Part shown: piece by piece, positions 1-8,276 of the stretch
Numbering within the stretch: the stretch's first letter is position 1
Layout: each line of letters starts with the position of its first letter
Virus record (IMG/VR): IMGVR_UViG_3300034019_000911
Span: 1-31,663 of that record
Direction: 5' to 3' (one strand)
Length of the DNA: 31,663 nucleotides
Source of the DNA: a virus
The notes under the pieces: model-generated
The model's input: the letters and a program-made list of their open reading frames with translations, nothing else
Told to the model about the DNA's origin: nothing
Database searches by the model: none
Position numbers and translations under genes: made by a program

Positions 1-18
1 GGGCATAGGTTTCGTCAC
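1..18 (-). CDS. start of an unidentified gene running off the left edge (partial)
   Basis: A GTG codon at 18 overlaps the metallophosphoesterase stop in a GTGA arrangement and opens a frame beginning M-T-K-P-M-P before the window ends. Such four-base overlaps join many genes of this operon, which is the only real support. If the window is a circular genome cut at its ends, the frame continues from position 31663 for about 29 more codons and stops near 31572, giving a peptide of about 34 residues. No function can be assigned. Confidence 0.3.
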
Positions 19-1202
19 GCCGGCACCTCCATCCGGGGACCGGCGACGTGCATGGCAGCCAGCCCGCCAGCCTCGTCGTAGATGAACAACTCCATCGCCC
101 GACGCTGGCCCAGCCAGCCGTTCACGGCGTGGTAATCGTCTGCCGGCCCGAGCGACGGCGCGACCCGCACCAGAACCCCATCGAGGGTTTCGATCGGCCG
201 TGACCACTCGGCCGACTGGTGGTGGAGGTGGCCGGTGTGGATCTCTCGGTAGGGGCAGCGGGCCCACGCCTTGGCCGCCTCGATCGCCATGAGCTGAGGC
301 AGCTTGCGTTTAGCCCGATGCCCGTGGACGAACCCCAGAAGATTGCGGCCGTGGTCGAGATACTTGCGGGGCGTGAACTTCTCGTCGATGCGGACCCGAC
401 CGCCGGACTGGTAGCGTTCGACGAGCAACCGATGCAGGGCCCACGTCAGCGTCTCGTCGTGGTTGCCGTTGACGATAACCACGTCGGCCGGTGCGATGCC
501 GCTGGCATCATCGACCACGCCGATGATGGAGTCGGTGCCGACGCCGATCATCTTCTGCAGCCGACCGTCACGCTCGAGCGGCGTGCCGCTGGTGGTGGTC
601 CCGGCCGGAGAATCGTAGTGCATCAGATCGCCAAGCATCCCGACGGTCATGCGGGCCGGTCGGTATCGAGCGGCCAGCTCCAGCAGCTCGCGGGATGCGT
701 CGGCGACCAGTTGGGCCGCGATGTCGAGATCGTAGTCGGCCTCGCCGGTCGTGCCCTCCCAGCAGTATTTTCCGAAGTGAGTGTCGGCCACGACGAGCAC
801 TGCCCACGGCCCAGACTTTGACTTCGGCAGCGGCTTCGCCTTTACCCGCCGGCCAGCCAGCGCCGACGCGATCATCGCCTCAACGCACTCGCGGACGCCG
901 GGGCCGGGCTTAGGCTTCAGCCGCACGAACACGCGGAACAGCTCGGTCACCTCCGGCCGCCCGGTCTCGCGGTTGACGCTCATCCCCTCCCATTTGGTCG
1001 CTTCACTCTGTGCCACCTGGTATAGCTCAAGGTCAGCCTCGATATGCCTCAACAGATCCTCGACCGTGCGGATCGTCCGCGAGACGCTCCGGGCCTCGAC
1101 GTTGTCGCCCTCGGTGCGCCTGGTCACATGCTCGGCCTCGGCCGCCGGTGAAGGCTGCGGAAGGCTGGCGACCACGTCAGCTATTAGCGGCCGTCGAGCC
1201 AT
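15..1202 (-). CDS. calcineurin-like metallophosphoesterase
   Basis: The 395-residue protein carries the full motif set of the calcineurin-like (MRE11/SbcD-type) phosphoesterase fold: D-T-H at 140-142, G-D at 191-192, G-N-H-D at 246-249, H at 293 (VHGH) and G-H-L-H at 324-327. These residues bind two metal ions and hydrolyse phosphodiesters or phosphomonoesters. Residues 1-130 form an N-terminal extension with no recognised domain. It overlaps the upstream DNA-binding gene by 19 nt and forms a two-gene unit with it. Whether the substrate is DNA, RNA or protein cannot be read from the sequence; a DNA-end processing or phosphatase role is inference. Confidence 0.85.
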   Translation of the reverse strand: MARRPLIADVVASLPQPSPAAEAEHVTRRTEGDNVEARSVSRTIRTVEDLLRHIEADLELYQVAQSEATKWEGMSVNRETGRPEVTELFRVFVRLKPKPGPGVRECVEAMIASALAGRRVKAKPLPKSKSGPWAVLVVADTHFGKYCWEGTTGEADYDLDIAAQLVADASRELLELAARYRPARMTVGMLGDLMHYDSPAGTTTSGTPLERDGRLQKMIGVGTDSIIGVVDDASGIAPADVVIVNGNHDETLTWALHRLLVERYQSGGRVRIDEKFTPRKYLDHGRNLLGFVHGHRAKRKLPQLMAIEAAKAWARCPYREIHTGHLHHQSAEWSRPIETLDGVLVRVAPSLGPADDYHAVNGWLGQRRAMELFIYDEAGGLAAMHVAGPRMEVPA

Positions 1203-1426
1203 CTGGTCACCGTAGAGGAGTGTGCGCTAATGCCGCGGTCAGCGAGAGTCTTTGCAATGGCTTTTGCCAGCCCGGTCTTCGTTGCGCTGATCCGGCCAGC
1301 GCGAAACTCCGACCGAATCTCCTCTAGTTCCTTGAGAATCTCCGGCGGCAGCACGTCGGAAAAACTCTGCCGCGTTCGCCGTGGCAGATTCGTCAGCACG
1401 TCATCGAGCAAACCCAACGTCGCCAT
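1184..1426 (-). CDS. small putative DNA-binding protein, 80 aa
   Basis: The start at 1426 follows GGAGG by 4 nt; the longer open frame upstream of it is a shadow of neighbouring genes. The protein is helical and charged. Its C-terminal half (about residues 35-80, containing SATKTGLAKAIAKTLADRG and ending TVTRWLDGR) looks like a helix-turn-helix unit in which residues near TVTRWL would be the recognition helix. It lies directly behind a promoter-like sequence and overlaps the metallophosphoesterase gene. It could be a small terminase subunit or a transcription regulator; neither is shown, and the large terminase gene is 20 kb away. Confidence 0.7.
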   Translation of the reverse strand: MATLGLLDDVLTNLPRRTRQSFSDVLPPEILKELEEIRSEFRAGRISATKTGLAKAIAKTLADRGISAHSSTVTRWLDGR

Positions 1427-1445
1427 GCCGCCTCCGCATACAGTC

Positions 1446-1473
1446 AGTTTGCGGATAGGTGTACGGGTGTCAA
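1446..1473 (-). promoter_or_regulatory. putative promoter of the DNA-binding/metallophosphoesterase pair
   Basis: On the minus strand a perfect -35 (TTGACA, 1468-1473) is followed after 16 nt by a weak -10 (CAAACT, 1446-1451). The first ten spacer bases are CCCGTACACC. The same element GGTTGAC(A/G)CCCGTACACC recurs at 21734-21751 before another small gene group, with one difference in 18 bases. The embedded CGTACA matches half-sites in the early control region. Confidence 0.5.
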
Positions 1474-1802
1474 CCGCTGTTTTTTTCGGCTTCAACCGGC
1501 CCCCACTTGCCCACTGGGCACGACTGATCCGCCCAGTGCAGCTTGGATATGTAGGCCCGTTCGCGGCTGATGCCGCAGCCGCATTTAGTGCAGACGTTGG
1601 CAGCGAAATACTCGCACGCCGTGCAGATGGCGTGCCGATCGGCCACTTGCTCGTCGGTGCAGCGGGGAGCACCGGCGGCGACGTGCGACACCGCGGCCTT
1701 AGCGAAGTTGCCCATCCGCTCGAGCAGCGGGGGGGGCTCGCTGCTAGCACGCGCGGCCCGGCGGGCATTGACCTCAGACGCTGCAAGGAGCCTGGATTTC
1801 AA
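1470..1802 (-). CDS. zinc-ribbon-like protein with paired Cys motifs
   Basis: The C-terminal half carries a metal-binding pattern: C-T-A-C, then C-T-K-C-G-C, then SCPVGKW. This C-x2-C...C-x2-C-x-C...C-P spacing fits a small zinc ribbon often seen in phage late operons next to tail or adhesin genes. The start is uncertain. No ATG lies in a good position; a TTG at 1802, overlapping the upstream gene by 29 nt, gives 110 aa and is used here, but an ATG at 1718 (MGNFAKAAV) is possible. The role is unknown; structural or assembly functions are guesses. Confidence 0.65.
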   Translation of the reverse strand: MKSRLLAASEVNARRAARASSEPPPLLERMGNFAKAAVSHVAAGAPRCTDEQVADRHAICTACEYFAANVCTKCGCGISRERAYISKLHWADQSCPVGKWGPVEAEKNSG

Positions 1803-3123
1803 ATCGGATCCGCGGTGCTGTAGCTCCGCAGCCGCCAGTGGAGTCTTGTGGGTAGCCAATTGATCGCTCCATGGTTGGTTCGCCGATCGGGACGGGGTCG
1901 CCTGCTGAGATGTTCCCGCAGTTCTCCGGGGCCGCATACGTGTCAATCGTGCCGGCCCATTGGTCCACCGTAAATGGGCCGGCGCAATATTTAATCGTCT
2001 GATGCACGACGTACCACGCGGTCACCGGCGGGCTGACGTTGTTGTCCGATTCGCAGTACAGGTCCAAATACTGCTGCTCCAGCGTTTGCGTATTGGGGTT
2101 GTCGGTGCGGTAGAAAAAAAACTTGTACGGGTTGACGATCGTCCCAATGCCGCCCAGATGCTCGTAGTACAACAGATCGTTAGTCACCGGGTCGGTGACC
2201 GACATCAACTCGGGCGTGCCTAAAACAAACTCTGGAGTTTCGCCTCCCCAGAACACCCTGGTGTTGCCCTCGCCGATCGGAACGTCGCAATCCGCCGGGA
2301 CGGTGCGACACGTTGGGCGGGAGGTGATGCGGAAGGTGTAGCTAACCCCGTCCAAGATGTCGTCTACGGCATCCTGCGCATAGGGAAACTCTGGCGGAAG
2401 ACCCCCTGTAACACCTATGCCTCCATCAGAAATCATGTCCAAGTTCCCAAGCGAGCAAGTGCCGTCCCCGCTTAGGGTTATTGTCAGCGGCGTGGAAATG
2501 TGGCGCGACTTTTGGATGAAAGGGTCGCAAATCCTTCCTGGAGCCGACAAACACGAAGAGGGAATCTCAAACTCTCCGTAGTAACGGCGTCTCCAGATTC
2601 CAATAGTTTGATACCCTAAGCTTTCAAAACCGAACCCTGCGCCTGCCGTTAAGTCGACGCGCGCGCAGTATGCAGATTCACCGTCGGCGCCAACGCAGCA
2701 ATAGACTTCAACTGATACGATCACAAACGCTCCGAACCGGTTTCCGGCCTCGACTATTTCGTGGTATCCCCCTGCTTGATGGGTGACACTAGCGGCAATC
2801 AAACTTCCAGTATTGAACGCAACAGACACGCTTTGATTGGCGAAAGGCTGAAACAACTCTTGCCCGGTAATCTCAAATGCGAGCAAGTCCGTAATCAACG
2901 AACCTGTACCCAAAGACCGGAAAACCTGATTGCCGTCGCACGCATACGGACCGTGCTTCACCGTCAGGACAGATGGCTCAACGACTTCTATGAAGTAGCT
3001 GCAAAAGTTCTGGCAGAAGCACAACGAGTCCGGCGGCGGCGGATTCTCGCAGCAGCACGTTTGGCTGCCAGCCACTTGACCACCAACCAGCAACGGCATC
3101 CCGCCCTTGAGTCGGATCTCCAC
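1774..3123 (-). CDS. Cys-rich distal tail protein, putative receptor-binding protein
   Basis: A 449-residue protein starting at GTG 3123, just after the stop of the preceding gene. Near the N-terminus it has a dense Cys cluster (TCCCENPPPPDSLCFCQNFC) and further Cys throughout, suggesting disulfides or metal sites in an exported virion part. The body is beta-rich with many aromatic, Gly, Thr and Asn residues. It is the last large gene of the tail module, the usual place for a host-recognition protein. The DNA between about 2400 and 3060 is visibly less GC-rich than its surroundings, as expected for a swapped or fast-evolving segment. A run of eight T lies in the coding strand at 2113-2120. 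No family was recognised. Confidence 0.7.
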   Translation of the reverse strand: MEIRLKGGMPLLVGGQVAGSQTCCCENPPPPDSLCFCQNFCSYFIEVVEPSVLTVKHGPYACDGNQVFRSLGTGSLITDLLAFEITGQELFQPFANQSVSVAFNTGSLIAASVTHQAGGYHEIVEAGNRFGAFVIVSVEVYCCVGADGESAYCARVDLTAGAGFGFESLGYQTIGIWRRRYYGEFEIPSSCLSAPGRICDPFIQKSRHISTPLTITLSGDGTCSLGNLDMISDGGIGVTGGLPPEFPYAQDAVDDILDGVSYTFRITSRPTCRTVPADCDVPIGEGNTRVFWGGETPEFVLGTPELMSVTDPVTNDLLYYEHLGGIGTIVNPYKFFFYRTDNPNTQTLEQQYLDLYCESDNNVSPPVTAWYVVHQTIKYCAGPFTVDQWAGTIDTYAAPENCGNISAGDPVPIGEPTMERSIGYPQDSTGGCGATAPRIRFEIQAPCSV

Positions 3124-3125
3124 GC

Positions 3126-3464
3126 TCAGGTGATCTCCAACGACGACACCACCACCTCAAGCCGGTCGGCCGCCGACGCAAGAGCGGACACCGAATCCCC
3201 TTGCCGCACCGCCAGCGGAGCCGTCAGCACCTCGAGCCTTGTGCCGGTCGCCACGTTGACGTTGGCCGCGAGGGCGTACCCTGTGGCCCCCTGGTGTAGC
3301 CGCACCGTCACCGCGGCCGCGTTGGTCAGATCGATATTGGCAACGCTGATCGACCGGATCAGCGTCACCCCGGTGGTCCCGGTCGTGCCGGTCACGCCCG
3401 TGGCGACGTAGGTCGTGCCGGTGGTGGAAAGCCGATAGCCACGGCTGGCAAATGCTTCTGGCAT
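3126..3464 (-). CDS. small beta-rich virion protein, 112 aa
   Basis: Starts at ATG 3464 with GAGG 5 nt upstream, 7 nt after the preceding gene. The composition is Thr/Val/Gly/Ala with alternating hydrophobic residues (for example SISVANIDLTNAAAVTVRL) and no charged helices, as in small jelly-roll or Ig-like virion decoration proteins. The stretch VTGTTGTTGVT reflects a low-complexity DNA segment. Its place between two tail genes argues for a structural role; no family is identified. Confidence 0.6.
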   Translation of the reverse strand: MPEAFASRGYRLSTTGTTYVATGVTGTTGTTGVTLIRSISVANIDLTNAAAVTVRLHQGATGYALAANVNVATGTRLEVLTAPLAVRQGDSVSALASAADRLEVVVSSLEIT

Positions 3465-3471
3465 GAGAACC

Positions 3472-4194
3472 TCAGAGGAAATAACTGGTGGCGTAGGACG
3501 GGTTGCCGGAGCACTCGGTCACGGTAAACCACTTCAGATCGGTGTCGCAGCCGCTCGCACCCGTGACGGCCTTGCCGTGGCCGAGGAGCTGGTCGGCCCC
3601 TGTGGTGTGGCCGGAGATGGACTCCGACATGCGCTCGGTGCCGAACAGCAGTAGCGCCCATGGAGTTCCAGGCCCGGTGGTGCCGGTGGGAATCGGCCCG
3701 GTGGCACCGACCCACATAATCCGGAACGGGCCGGAGTCGGCCGACTCCATGTAGCCGATCTCGTTTGTCTTTGGCTTGGCGTATTGGTGACCGGTGCATC
3801 GCATCTGCACCCTCGCCTGCACAACTCCGTTGATCGCCCCCTGCCCGATCTCGCCGGCCGGGATCGGCTCGACGGCTACGGCATAAGACTTGGTGTCTGC
3901 GGACCCGAGGCCCGGCACCACGCCCACCACGCCGGGCCACGACTCGAACGAGTCCACGTCTGGGCCGGTGACTCCGGTCGGTGTCTCGAGCAGTGAGTCG
4001 ATTTGCAGCACGCCCCACCGCTCCAGAGTGCCGGTGGTAAAGTTTTTCATCCGCACAGTGAAGTTGGTGCGGGGGAAATCGGCAGTCTCGCCGACCGCCC
4101 GCGGGTGAAACTTCACCTCCTCGACGAGCTTGTTCCACGTCGACGCGGCAATCTTCACGGGCTGGCCGGGCCGGACGTGCCGGAGGGGGTTCAT
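3472..4194 (-). CDS. putative distal tail protein, 240 aa
   Basis: Coupled to the gene before it by an ATGA overlap at 4191-4194. The N-terminal segment RPGQPVKIAASTWNKLVEE resembles the start of structural proteins common in phages of planctomycete-type hosts. The rest is beta-rich with Gly/Thr-Pro turns such as GATGPIPTGTTGPGTPW. It sits downstream of the tape measure in the distal-tail/baseplate region. An exact role (hub, fibre attachment or fibre) cannot be read from the sequence. Confidence 0.65.
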   Translation of the reverse strand: MNPLRHVRPGQPVKIAASTWNKLVEEVKFHPRAVGETADFPRTNFTVRMKNFTTGTLERWGVLQIDSLLETPTGVTGPDVDSFESWPGVVGVVPGLGSADTKSYAVAVEPIPAGEIGQGAINGVVQARVQMRCTGHQYAKPKTNEIGYMESADSGPFRIMWVGATGPIPTGTTGPGTPWALLLFGTERMSESISGHTTGADQLLGHGKAVTGASGCDTDLKWFTVTECSGNPSYATSYFL

Positions 4195-5207
4195 GCCAGC
4201 CCCTTTGCTGCGTCATTCATGGGCTGCGTGAACGTATTCCCGCCGACAAGATAGAACCGCGGCCAGAAAGTCCCTATCTCTAGGTCGGCGAAATCCTTCC
4301 GGGGATGTACCTGGTCGACGTAGACGTACTTCGCACGCTTGACCGGAGACCCGCCGGCGCTGGCGTCGCCGTACTGCACCCACATAAAATCTTGCCCGTC
4401 TTTCTCTGCGACGGTCACGTTCCCGATCTTAAAGTTTTTGCGGTTGGCAGTCGCCGTGAACGAATAGGAAACCGGCACCATTGTCGATGATCGATTGGTG
4501 TCGAACTTAGCTCCGAGGAACAGCACCTCACCAGGGAGGAACGAACGAAATGCCTTATCGTTCACCGCCCCGCCCATGTCGTGCAGCTTGATCCCGTATG
4601 GCGTGTTCAGCCCGGGATCGCCTGCCGACGTTGTGTTGGTTGCATCGGGCTCGCTGCCGTTGACCAAATACCACGCCGGGACCAGCCATGTCTCGGTCCA
4701 CGAAAACGACGGGACCGCCACGTCGATGCCGCCGACCCTGCCGCCGGACACGTTGATGGCACCCTCGGAGTCTGGGGCGGTCTCGCCCTCGGCCGCATAG
4801 CCCGTGCAGATTGGCTCTTCGCCGTCGTCATCCACCCACGCCGTCGTGATGTGCTCAGTCTTCGTGGACGTGTCTACGGACAGCCCGGCCGGGATCATTT
4901 TTACGCCGCCCGGGCCTTCAATCCCGAACTCGTCCGGGTAAGCCTGGATGCCGGCATTGCCGTAGGTGGCCTCGATCTCATACCACCCATTGCCGACCGG
5001 ACGCGGCACCAGGCTCGTGCGGACGTGGCCGTCGTAGTAAAGGGGGGCGAGCGATGCCGCCTTCTCTTCGGCCTTCGCGTAGTTCTCGATTGAGTGGACG
5101 AGCCACCGCATCGAGACATCGCGAGACATGAGCCCGTCGGTGCTGGTCGAGACTTGACCAGACCCGGAGTCGATCCGTTCGATTACTTCTGGGGGCAGTG
5201 TGGGCAT
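4191..5207 (-). CDS. putative distal tail or baseplate protein, 338 aa
   Basis: The chosen start is ATG 5207 (MPTLPPEVIERIDSG), 11 nt after the tape-measure stop; the longer open frame extends into the tape-measure gene in another frame and is a shadow. Being the first gene after the tape measure, it occupies the slot of distal tail (Dit)/baseplate proteins in siphoviruses. The protein is beta-rich and acidic with no membrane segment. I recognise no catalytic motif. The tail role rests on synteny only. Confidence 0.65.
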   Translation of the reverse strand: MPTLPPEVIERIDSGSGQVSTSTDGLMSRDVSMRWLVHSIENYAKAEEKAASLAPLYYDGHVRTSLVPRPVGNGWYEIEATYGNAGIQAYPDEFGIEGPGGVKMIPAGLSVDTSTKTEHITTAWVDDDGEEPICTGYAAEGETAPDSEGAINVSGGRVGGIDVAVPSFSWTETWLVPAWYLVNGSEPDATNTTSAGDPGLNTPYGIKLHDMGGAVNDKAFRSFLPGEVLFLGAKFDTNRSSTMVPVSYSFTATANRKNFKIGNVTVAEKDGQDFMWVQYGDASAGGSPVKRAKYVYVDQVHPRKDFADLEIGTFWPRFYLVGGNTFTQPMNDAAKGLA

Positions 5208-5217
5208 CAAAATACTT

Positions 5218-7110
5218 TCAGATGAATGCGACGCCGGCCCCATAGCCCTCGGCCATCTTGCGGAGCAGGCTGTTTGACTCCTCTGTAGCCATAGCCGTTC
5301 GCTCGGCAGCGGAGATAAGATCTCGGTCACTGGTGGCCGCGACACCAGCGGCAGCCACCGGGCCGCCCGAGGCGATCCCAGCCCGCAGGCCCGCGGCGTT
5401 GGGGACGACCCGTCCTGAAGCCACCAGCTCCGCGACGCCGTCGGCGGTTCGGGCGGTGTTAGCCGCGGTCTCTTCGGCCACCGAAAGGGCCGGGCCGATG
5501 GCGAGCCGGGAGGCGACGCCACCGAAGAATGTTCCAAGGGTTTCGCCGGTGCCGAGAGTTGGCCTAGCGGCCATCATCGGGCCGCCGCCCAGCGGCCTTC
5601 GGTTTACGTCCCTGGTGATTCCGGACCGATTCGCCATCTCGGTGGCTTCGGCCGCGGCTTGCGATGAAGATGCCGCCCACCACGCCAAGCCTCCCACGGC
5701 GGCAAGGGCACCGGCAATCCACCCGACGCCTGGAATGGCGAACAGGGCAACGCGAAGACCGGCGAGGGCGGTAGACAGCCCGCCGATCGCAACCGTAAAT
5801 GCCCGCGTCATCGTCGTTGCGGTCACCCCGGCCGTAATGTATCCAGCCAGGGCGAAGTTGGTTGCCTGGAGCAACGCACCAAGCCCGAGGGCGGCGACAC
5901 CGACAGCAAACATTCCGCCGGCCAGCCCAGCCATAACTACGGTCAGGCCCGGGACGGTGGACATAAGCCTCGAGTATGTGTCGATGATAAAGATTGCGGC
6001 GTCCGCGGCCATCCGGACCGCCCCCGTGAATCCGCTATCGGCAAAGGCGATCGCCAGCCGCTCAACCACCGCCATCAGTGAGTTGCCGACGCCGGTGAGC
6101 TGCGACATCGCGATGTCAAACTTGTCGGCCACGGTGCGGGACGTTTCCATCGCGTCCGCAATGCGATCGAAGCCCTTCTCGCCCTGCTCCGCAAACGCAT
6201 GGATCACGCGAATACCGCGAACGTCGAACACGTTGACGAGCGCCTCGTTTGTAAGCATGGCGTCGCGGGCGGACCGGTCCATGTTCTTCATCGACTTGGC
6301 AAAGATCTCTGCGATCTGGGCAATCGGCAGGAGCTTGCCTTGCTGATCGACCAACGATTCCATCGAAATACCAAGGCTCGCGAGCGCCTCCTTTGCCTCG
6401 TTGGTGGGGGCGAGCAGCTTCACGAGCAGCGTCTTGATACCGGTGCCGGCCTCCTCGCCTTTGATTCCGTACCGGGCGAGAATCGCTATCCCTTGCGACA
6501 AGCCGAACAGCGATTGGTTCGTGCCCTTCGCAACGCTCGCCACGAGGGCGAACGATTCGATCATCGCGGCGATCGACGTTTCGCTCGAATCTGCGGCGGC
6601 GGACAGAGTGTTTGCTGCATCCTCGGCGCTCCCGCCGAAAACATTCATCGCGACTTTCATGAACTCGGCGGCCTGCGCGGCCTCGACGCCGCTGACCTGG
6701 GCAAACTCAACAGCCGACCGGCCAGCACCACCCAGAGCCTCCTCGACCGTCATGCCGGCCTTGATGAGCAGCGTGAATGACTGGGCGATCCTGGTCGCTG
6801 AGATACCCATAGTGCGGGACAGCCGCAGGGCCTCGGCCCGCACCCGGGCCAGCCCCTCGTCGGAAAGGTCGGCCGTGGCCCCCTTCAGCTCTAGGAGCGA
6901 ATCCTGGAACGTGGCGGCAGACTGTGCGGCCAGGAGCATCGGCAGACCCATCGCGGCCCCGCCGATTGCCATGCCCGTGCCGGCCCGCTTGAGCGTGCCC
7001 GACAGCCGGACGATCGAATGCTGAGTTTTCTTGAGCGTTCTCGTGAACTTGTCGTCGTTCGCCGAAATCTCGATGAATGCCTTGCCGGCCCTTACTGCTC
7101 CAGCACTCAT
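5218..7110 (-). CDS. tail tape measure protein (TP901-type)
   Basis: A 630-residue protein whose N-terminal 300 residues match the TP901 tape-measure core: EISANDDKFTRTLKKTQ near the start, then SAATFQDSLLELKGAT, SFTLLIKAGMTVEEAL, QVSGVEAAQAAEFMKVAM, KGTNQSLFGLSQGIAIL. The centre (about 365-490) is hydrophobic and Gly/Ala-rich with membrane-like stretches (for example VVMAGLAGGMFAVGVAALGLG), and the C-terminus is Ala-rich. It sets tail length and takes part in DNA delivery. At the usual 1.5 A per residue the tail would be roughly 95 nm. The start overlaps the chaperone frame by ATGA (7107-7110). Confidence 0.93.
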   Translation of the reverse strand: MSAGAVRAGKAFIEISANDDKFTRTLKKTQHSIVRLSGTLKRAGTGMAIGGAAMGLPMLLAAQSAATFQDSLLELKGATADLSDEGLARVRAEALRLSRTMGISATRIAQSFTLLIKAGMTVEEALGGAGRSAVEFAQVSGVEAAQAAEFMKVAMNVFGGSAEDAANTLSAAADSSETSIAAMIESFALVASVAKGTNQSLFGLSQGIAILARYGIKGEEAGTGIKTLLVKLLAPTNEAKEALASLGISMESLVDQQGKLLPIAQIAEIFAKSMKNMDRSARDAMLTNEALVNVFDVRGIRVIHAFAEQGEKGFDRIADAMETSRTVADKFDIAMSQLTGVGNSLMAVVERLAIAFADSGFTGAVRMAADAAIFIIDTYSRLMSTVPGLTVVMAGLAGGMFAVGVAALGLGALLQATNFALAGYITAGVTATTMTRAFTVAIGGLSTALAGLRVALFAIPGVGWIAGALAAVGGLAWWAASSSQAAAEATEMANRSGITRDVNRRPLGGGPMMAARPTLGTGETLGTFFGGVASRLAIGPALSVAEETAANTARTADGVAELVASGRVVPNAAGLRAGIASGGPVAAAGVAATSDRDLISAAERTAMATEESNSLLRKMAEGYGAGVAFI

Positions 7111-7379
7111 ATGATGTCTTTCAGCTCCTCGCTGCTGATCGTTTTCACCAACTGCTTCGTGCGGTCACGCATGGGGTGAATCTCGGCAGCGTCATACGGT
7201 CGCGGGCGTTTCTTGGGGTCTCGGTGGATCTCTGCTAGTTGGGCGAGGAGGCTACTGGTGTGGTTCCACAGTTCTCGCTGCCGGCCTTTGACTGCGGCGA
7301 GCAGCTCGCGGAGGGACCAGGGGCCGGGGTGGACGCCGACGACGCCGGCGAGTTCATAGCCGAGGCACCAGATGTCCAC
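7107..7379 (-). CDS. second tail-assembly-chaperone frame (GT-type extension)
   Basis: An open frame overlapping the end of the first chaperone frame. From GTG 7379 it encodes 90 residues with strong coding character: VDIWCLGYELAGVVGV, LRELLAAVKGRQRELWNHTS, HRDPKKRPRPYDAAEIHP. This fits the short second chaperone product encoded just before the tape measure. It may be made as a frameshift fusion with the upstream frame (it lies in the -1 frame) or by reinitiation: GAGGAG lies 8 nt before the GTG. The frame stays open upstream to 7634, but that part is Gly/Arg-rich and looks non-coding. It is joined to the tape measure by ATGA. Confidence 0.75.
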   Translation of the reverse strand: MDIWCLGYELAGVVGVHPGPWSLRELLAAVKGRQRELWNHTSSLLAQLAEIHRDPKKRPRPYDAAEIHPMRDRTKQLVKTISSEELKDII

Positions 7380-7801
7380 CGGGCCAGCTCCTCGTCGATC
7401 GCCGCCTCGATCTCCGGCATCCTCTCCTCCACCGCCTTTTCCGCCGCCGCGTCGACCTCCCGAACCTTCTTGACCGCCACCGTCAGGATCTTCTGAACGC
7501 GGGTCGGGCAAAAAAAAACCATCTCGTCGAGCAGTGCGTTGTAGGAAGCCTCGAGCGTCTTGCCGTCGAAGGCCCCATAGAACGCCTCCGGCGTCAGGTT
7601 GCGGGCCACGGCTTGCGGCTCGACCATGCACCAAATGACCTGGCCCAGCACGAACGGGTCCGACAGTTGCTCCAGACTCTTCCGCTCCTCGGTGGCGAGA
7701 TCAAAGAGCGACACGCCGGTGTGTGCCTTCACGCGGGCGTAGGAAGCGTAGGTCGCCACCAGATCCCAGGAGCGGTCGGCGTTGTCTTGAAAGGTGTGCA
7801 T
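7235..7801 (-). CDS. tail assembly chaperone (G-type, frame 1)
   Basis: A 188-residue frame starting at ATG 7801, directly after the stop of the tube-like gene. The first 140 residues are convincing: a helical hydrophobic N-terminus, then KILTVAVKKVREVDAAAEKAVEERMPEIEAAIDEELA. Beyond about residue 141 the frame is Ser/Pro/Ala-rich and is probably only the shadow of the second frame. Position between tube and tape measure is the standard place for the chaperone that coats the tape measure during assembly. A run of nine T at 7510-7518 (coding strand) lies inside the real part. Confidence 0.75.
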   Translation of the reverse strand: MHTFQDNADRSWDLVATYASYARVKAHTGVSLFDLATEERKSLEQLSDPFVLGQVIWCMVEPQAVARNLTPEAFYGAFDGKTLEASYNALLDEMVFFCPTRVQKILTVAVKKVREVDAAAEKAVEERMPEIEAAIDEELARWTSGASAMNSPASSASTPAPGPSASCSPQSKAGSENCGTTPVASSPN

Positions 7802-8257
7802 TTAGTACGACCCTCCCGATCCGGGCGGGGGCGTCCAATCGGGTATTGGCGGGGCCTCGTAGTTCCACTCGCGGAGTTCAAATCGTGGGATCACGGCGTC
7901 GTTCAGGGGTTCGTCTCCGTCAATGCCGTGGATCGTGAAAGGCCGGCTGATGTCAAACAGCCCGCCCGTCAGTTCAACGTCAAGGATTCGCGGGAGGTAA
8001 AAAACAGAACTTCCCACCTCGGTCCTCTCCCATCGATTCGCAAACAGAAGCCTCGCCTTGGCAATGTCTGGAAACGAAAACATGATCTCGTAGGTTCGCC
8101 CGACGACCACCGTCGACGACCCGTACCCGTTGAACCCGGATGCGTCGACCTCGGTCACCGACTCGCGAACGCTGACATCGGACACGCCCTTGATCTCGGT
8201 GCCCTCGATCGTGAGGACGCAGTTCGTGCCGAGAACGTAGGTAATGGGCGCCGGCAT
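7802..8257 (-). CDS. tail-tube-like protein, second paralogue
   Basis: A 151-residue beta-rich protein just before the chaperone. Its N-terminal part (YVLGTNCVLTIEGTEIKGVSDVSVRESVTEVDASG) follows the same pattern as the neighbouring 8277-8642 product (KLGKDQLFTFGTT..NVKDVTITRETAAEAEVTTRG): LG, a strand, a turn, V-x-D-V-(S/T)-(V/I), then an acidic-polar segment. This suggests two related beta-barrel tube-type subunits. It ends in the Pro/Gly-rich tail IPDWTPPPGSGGSY. Which of the two forms the tube is unknown. Confidence 0.65.
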   Translation of the reverse strand: MPAPITYVLGTNCVLTIEGTEIKGVSDVSVRESVTEVDASGFNGYGSSTVVVGRTYEIMFSFPDIAKARLLFANRWERTEVGSSVFYLPRILDVELTGGLFDISRPFTIHGIDGDEPLNDAVIPRFELREWNYEAPPIPDWTPPPGSGGSY

Positions 8258-8276
8258 CAGTCACTCCCAAACTGGA

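Noticed and set aside
568-807. Short minus-strand frames inside larger genes (for example 568-807, 9984-10370, 21773-22618).
   Set aside because: Arg/Gly/Pro-rich translations in the wrong frame of genes with clear motifs; no ribosome sites.
219-821. Long plus-strand frames opposite the minus-strand operon, such as those at 219-821, 5258-6346, 10156-11184 and 17842-19053.
   Set aside because: They are antisense shadows of well-supported genes, a common effect of high GC, and carry no recognisable domains or ribosome sites.
15-1202. The metallophosphoesterase as the missing endolysin.
   Set aside because: Its complete phosphoesterase motif set does not fit a peptidoglycan hydrolase and it lacks a signal peptide or cell-wall-binding domain.
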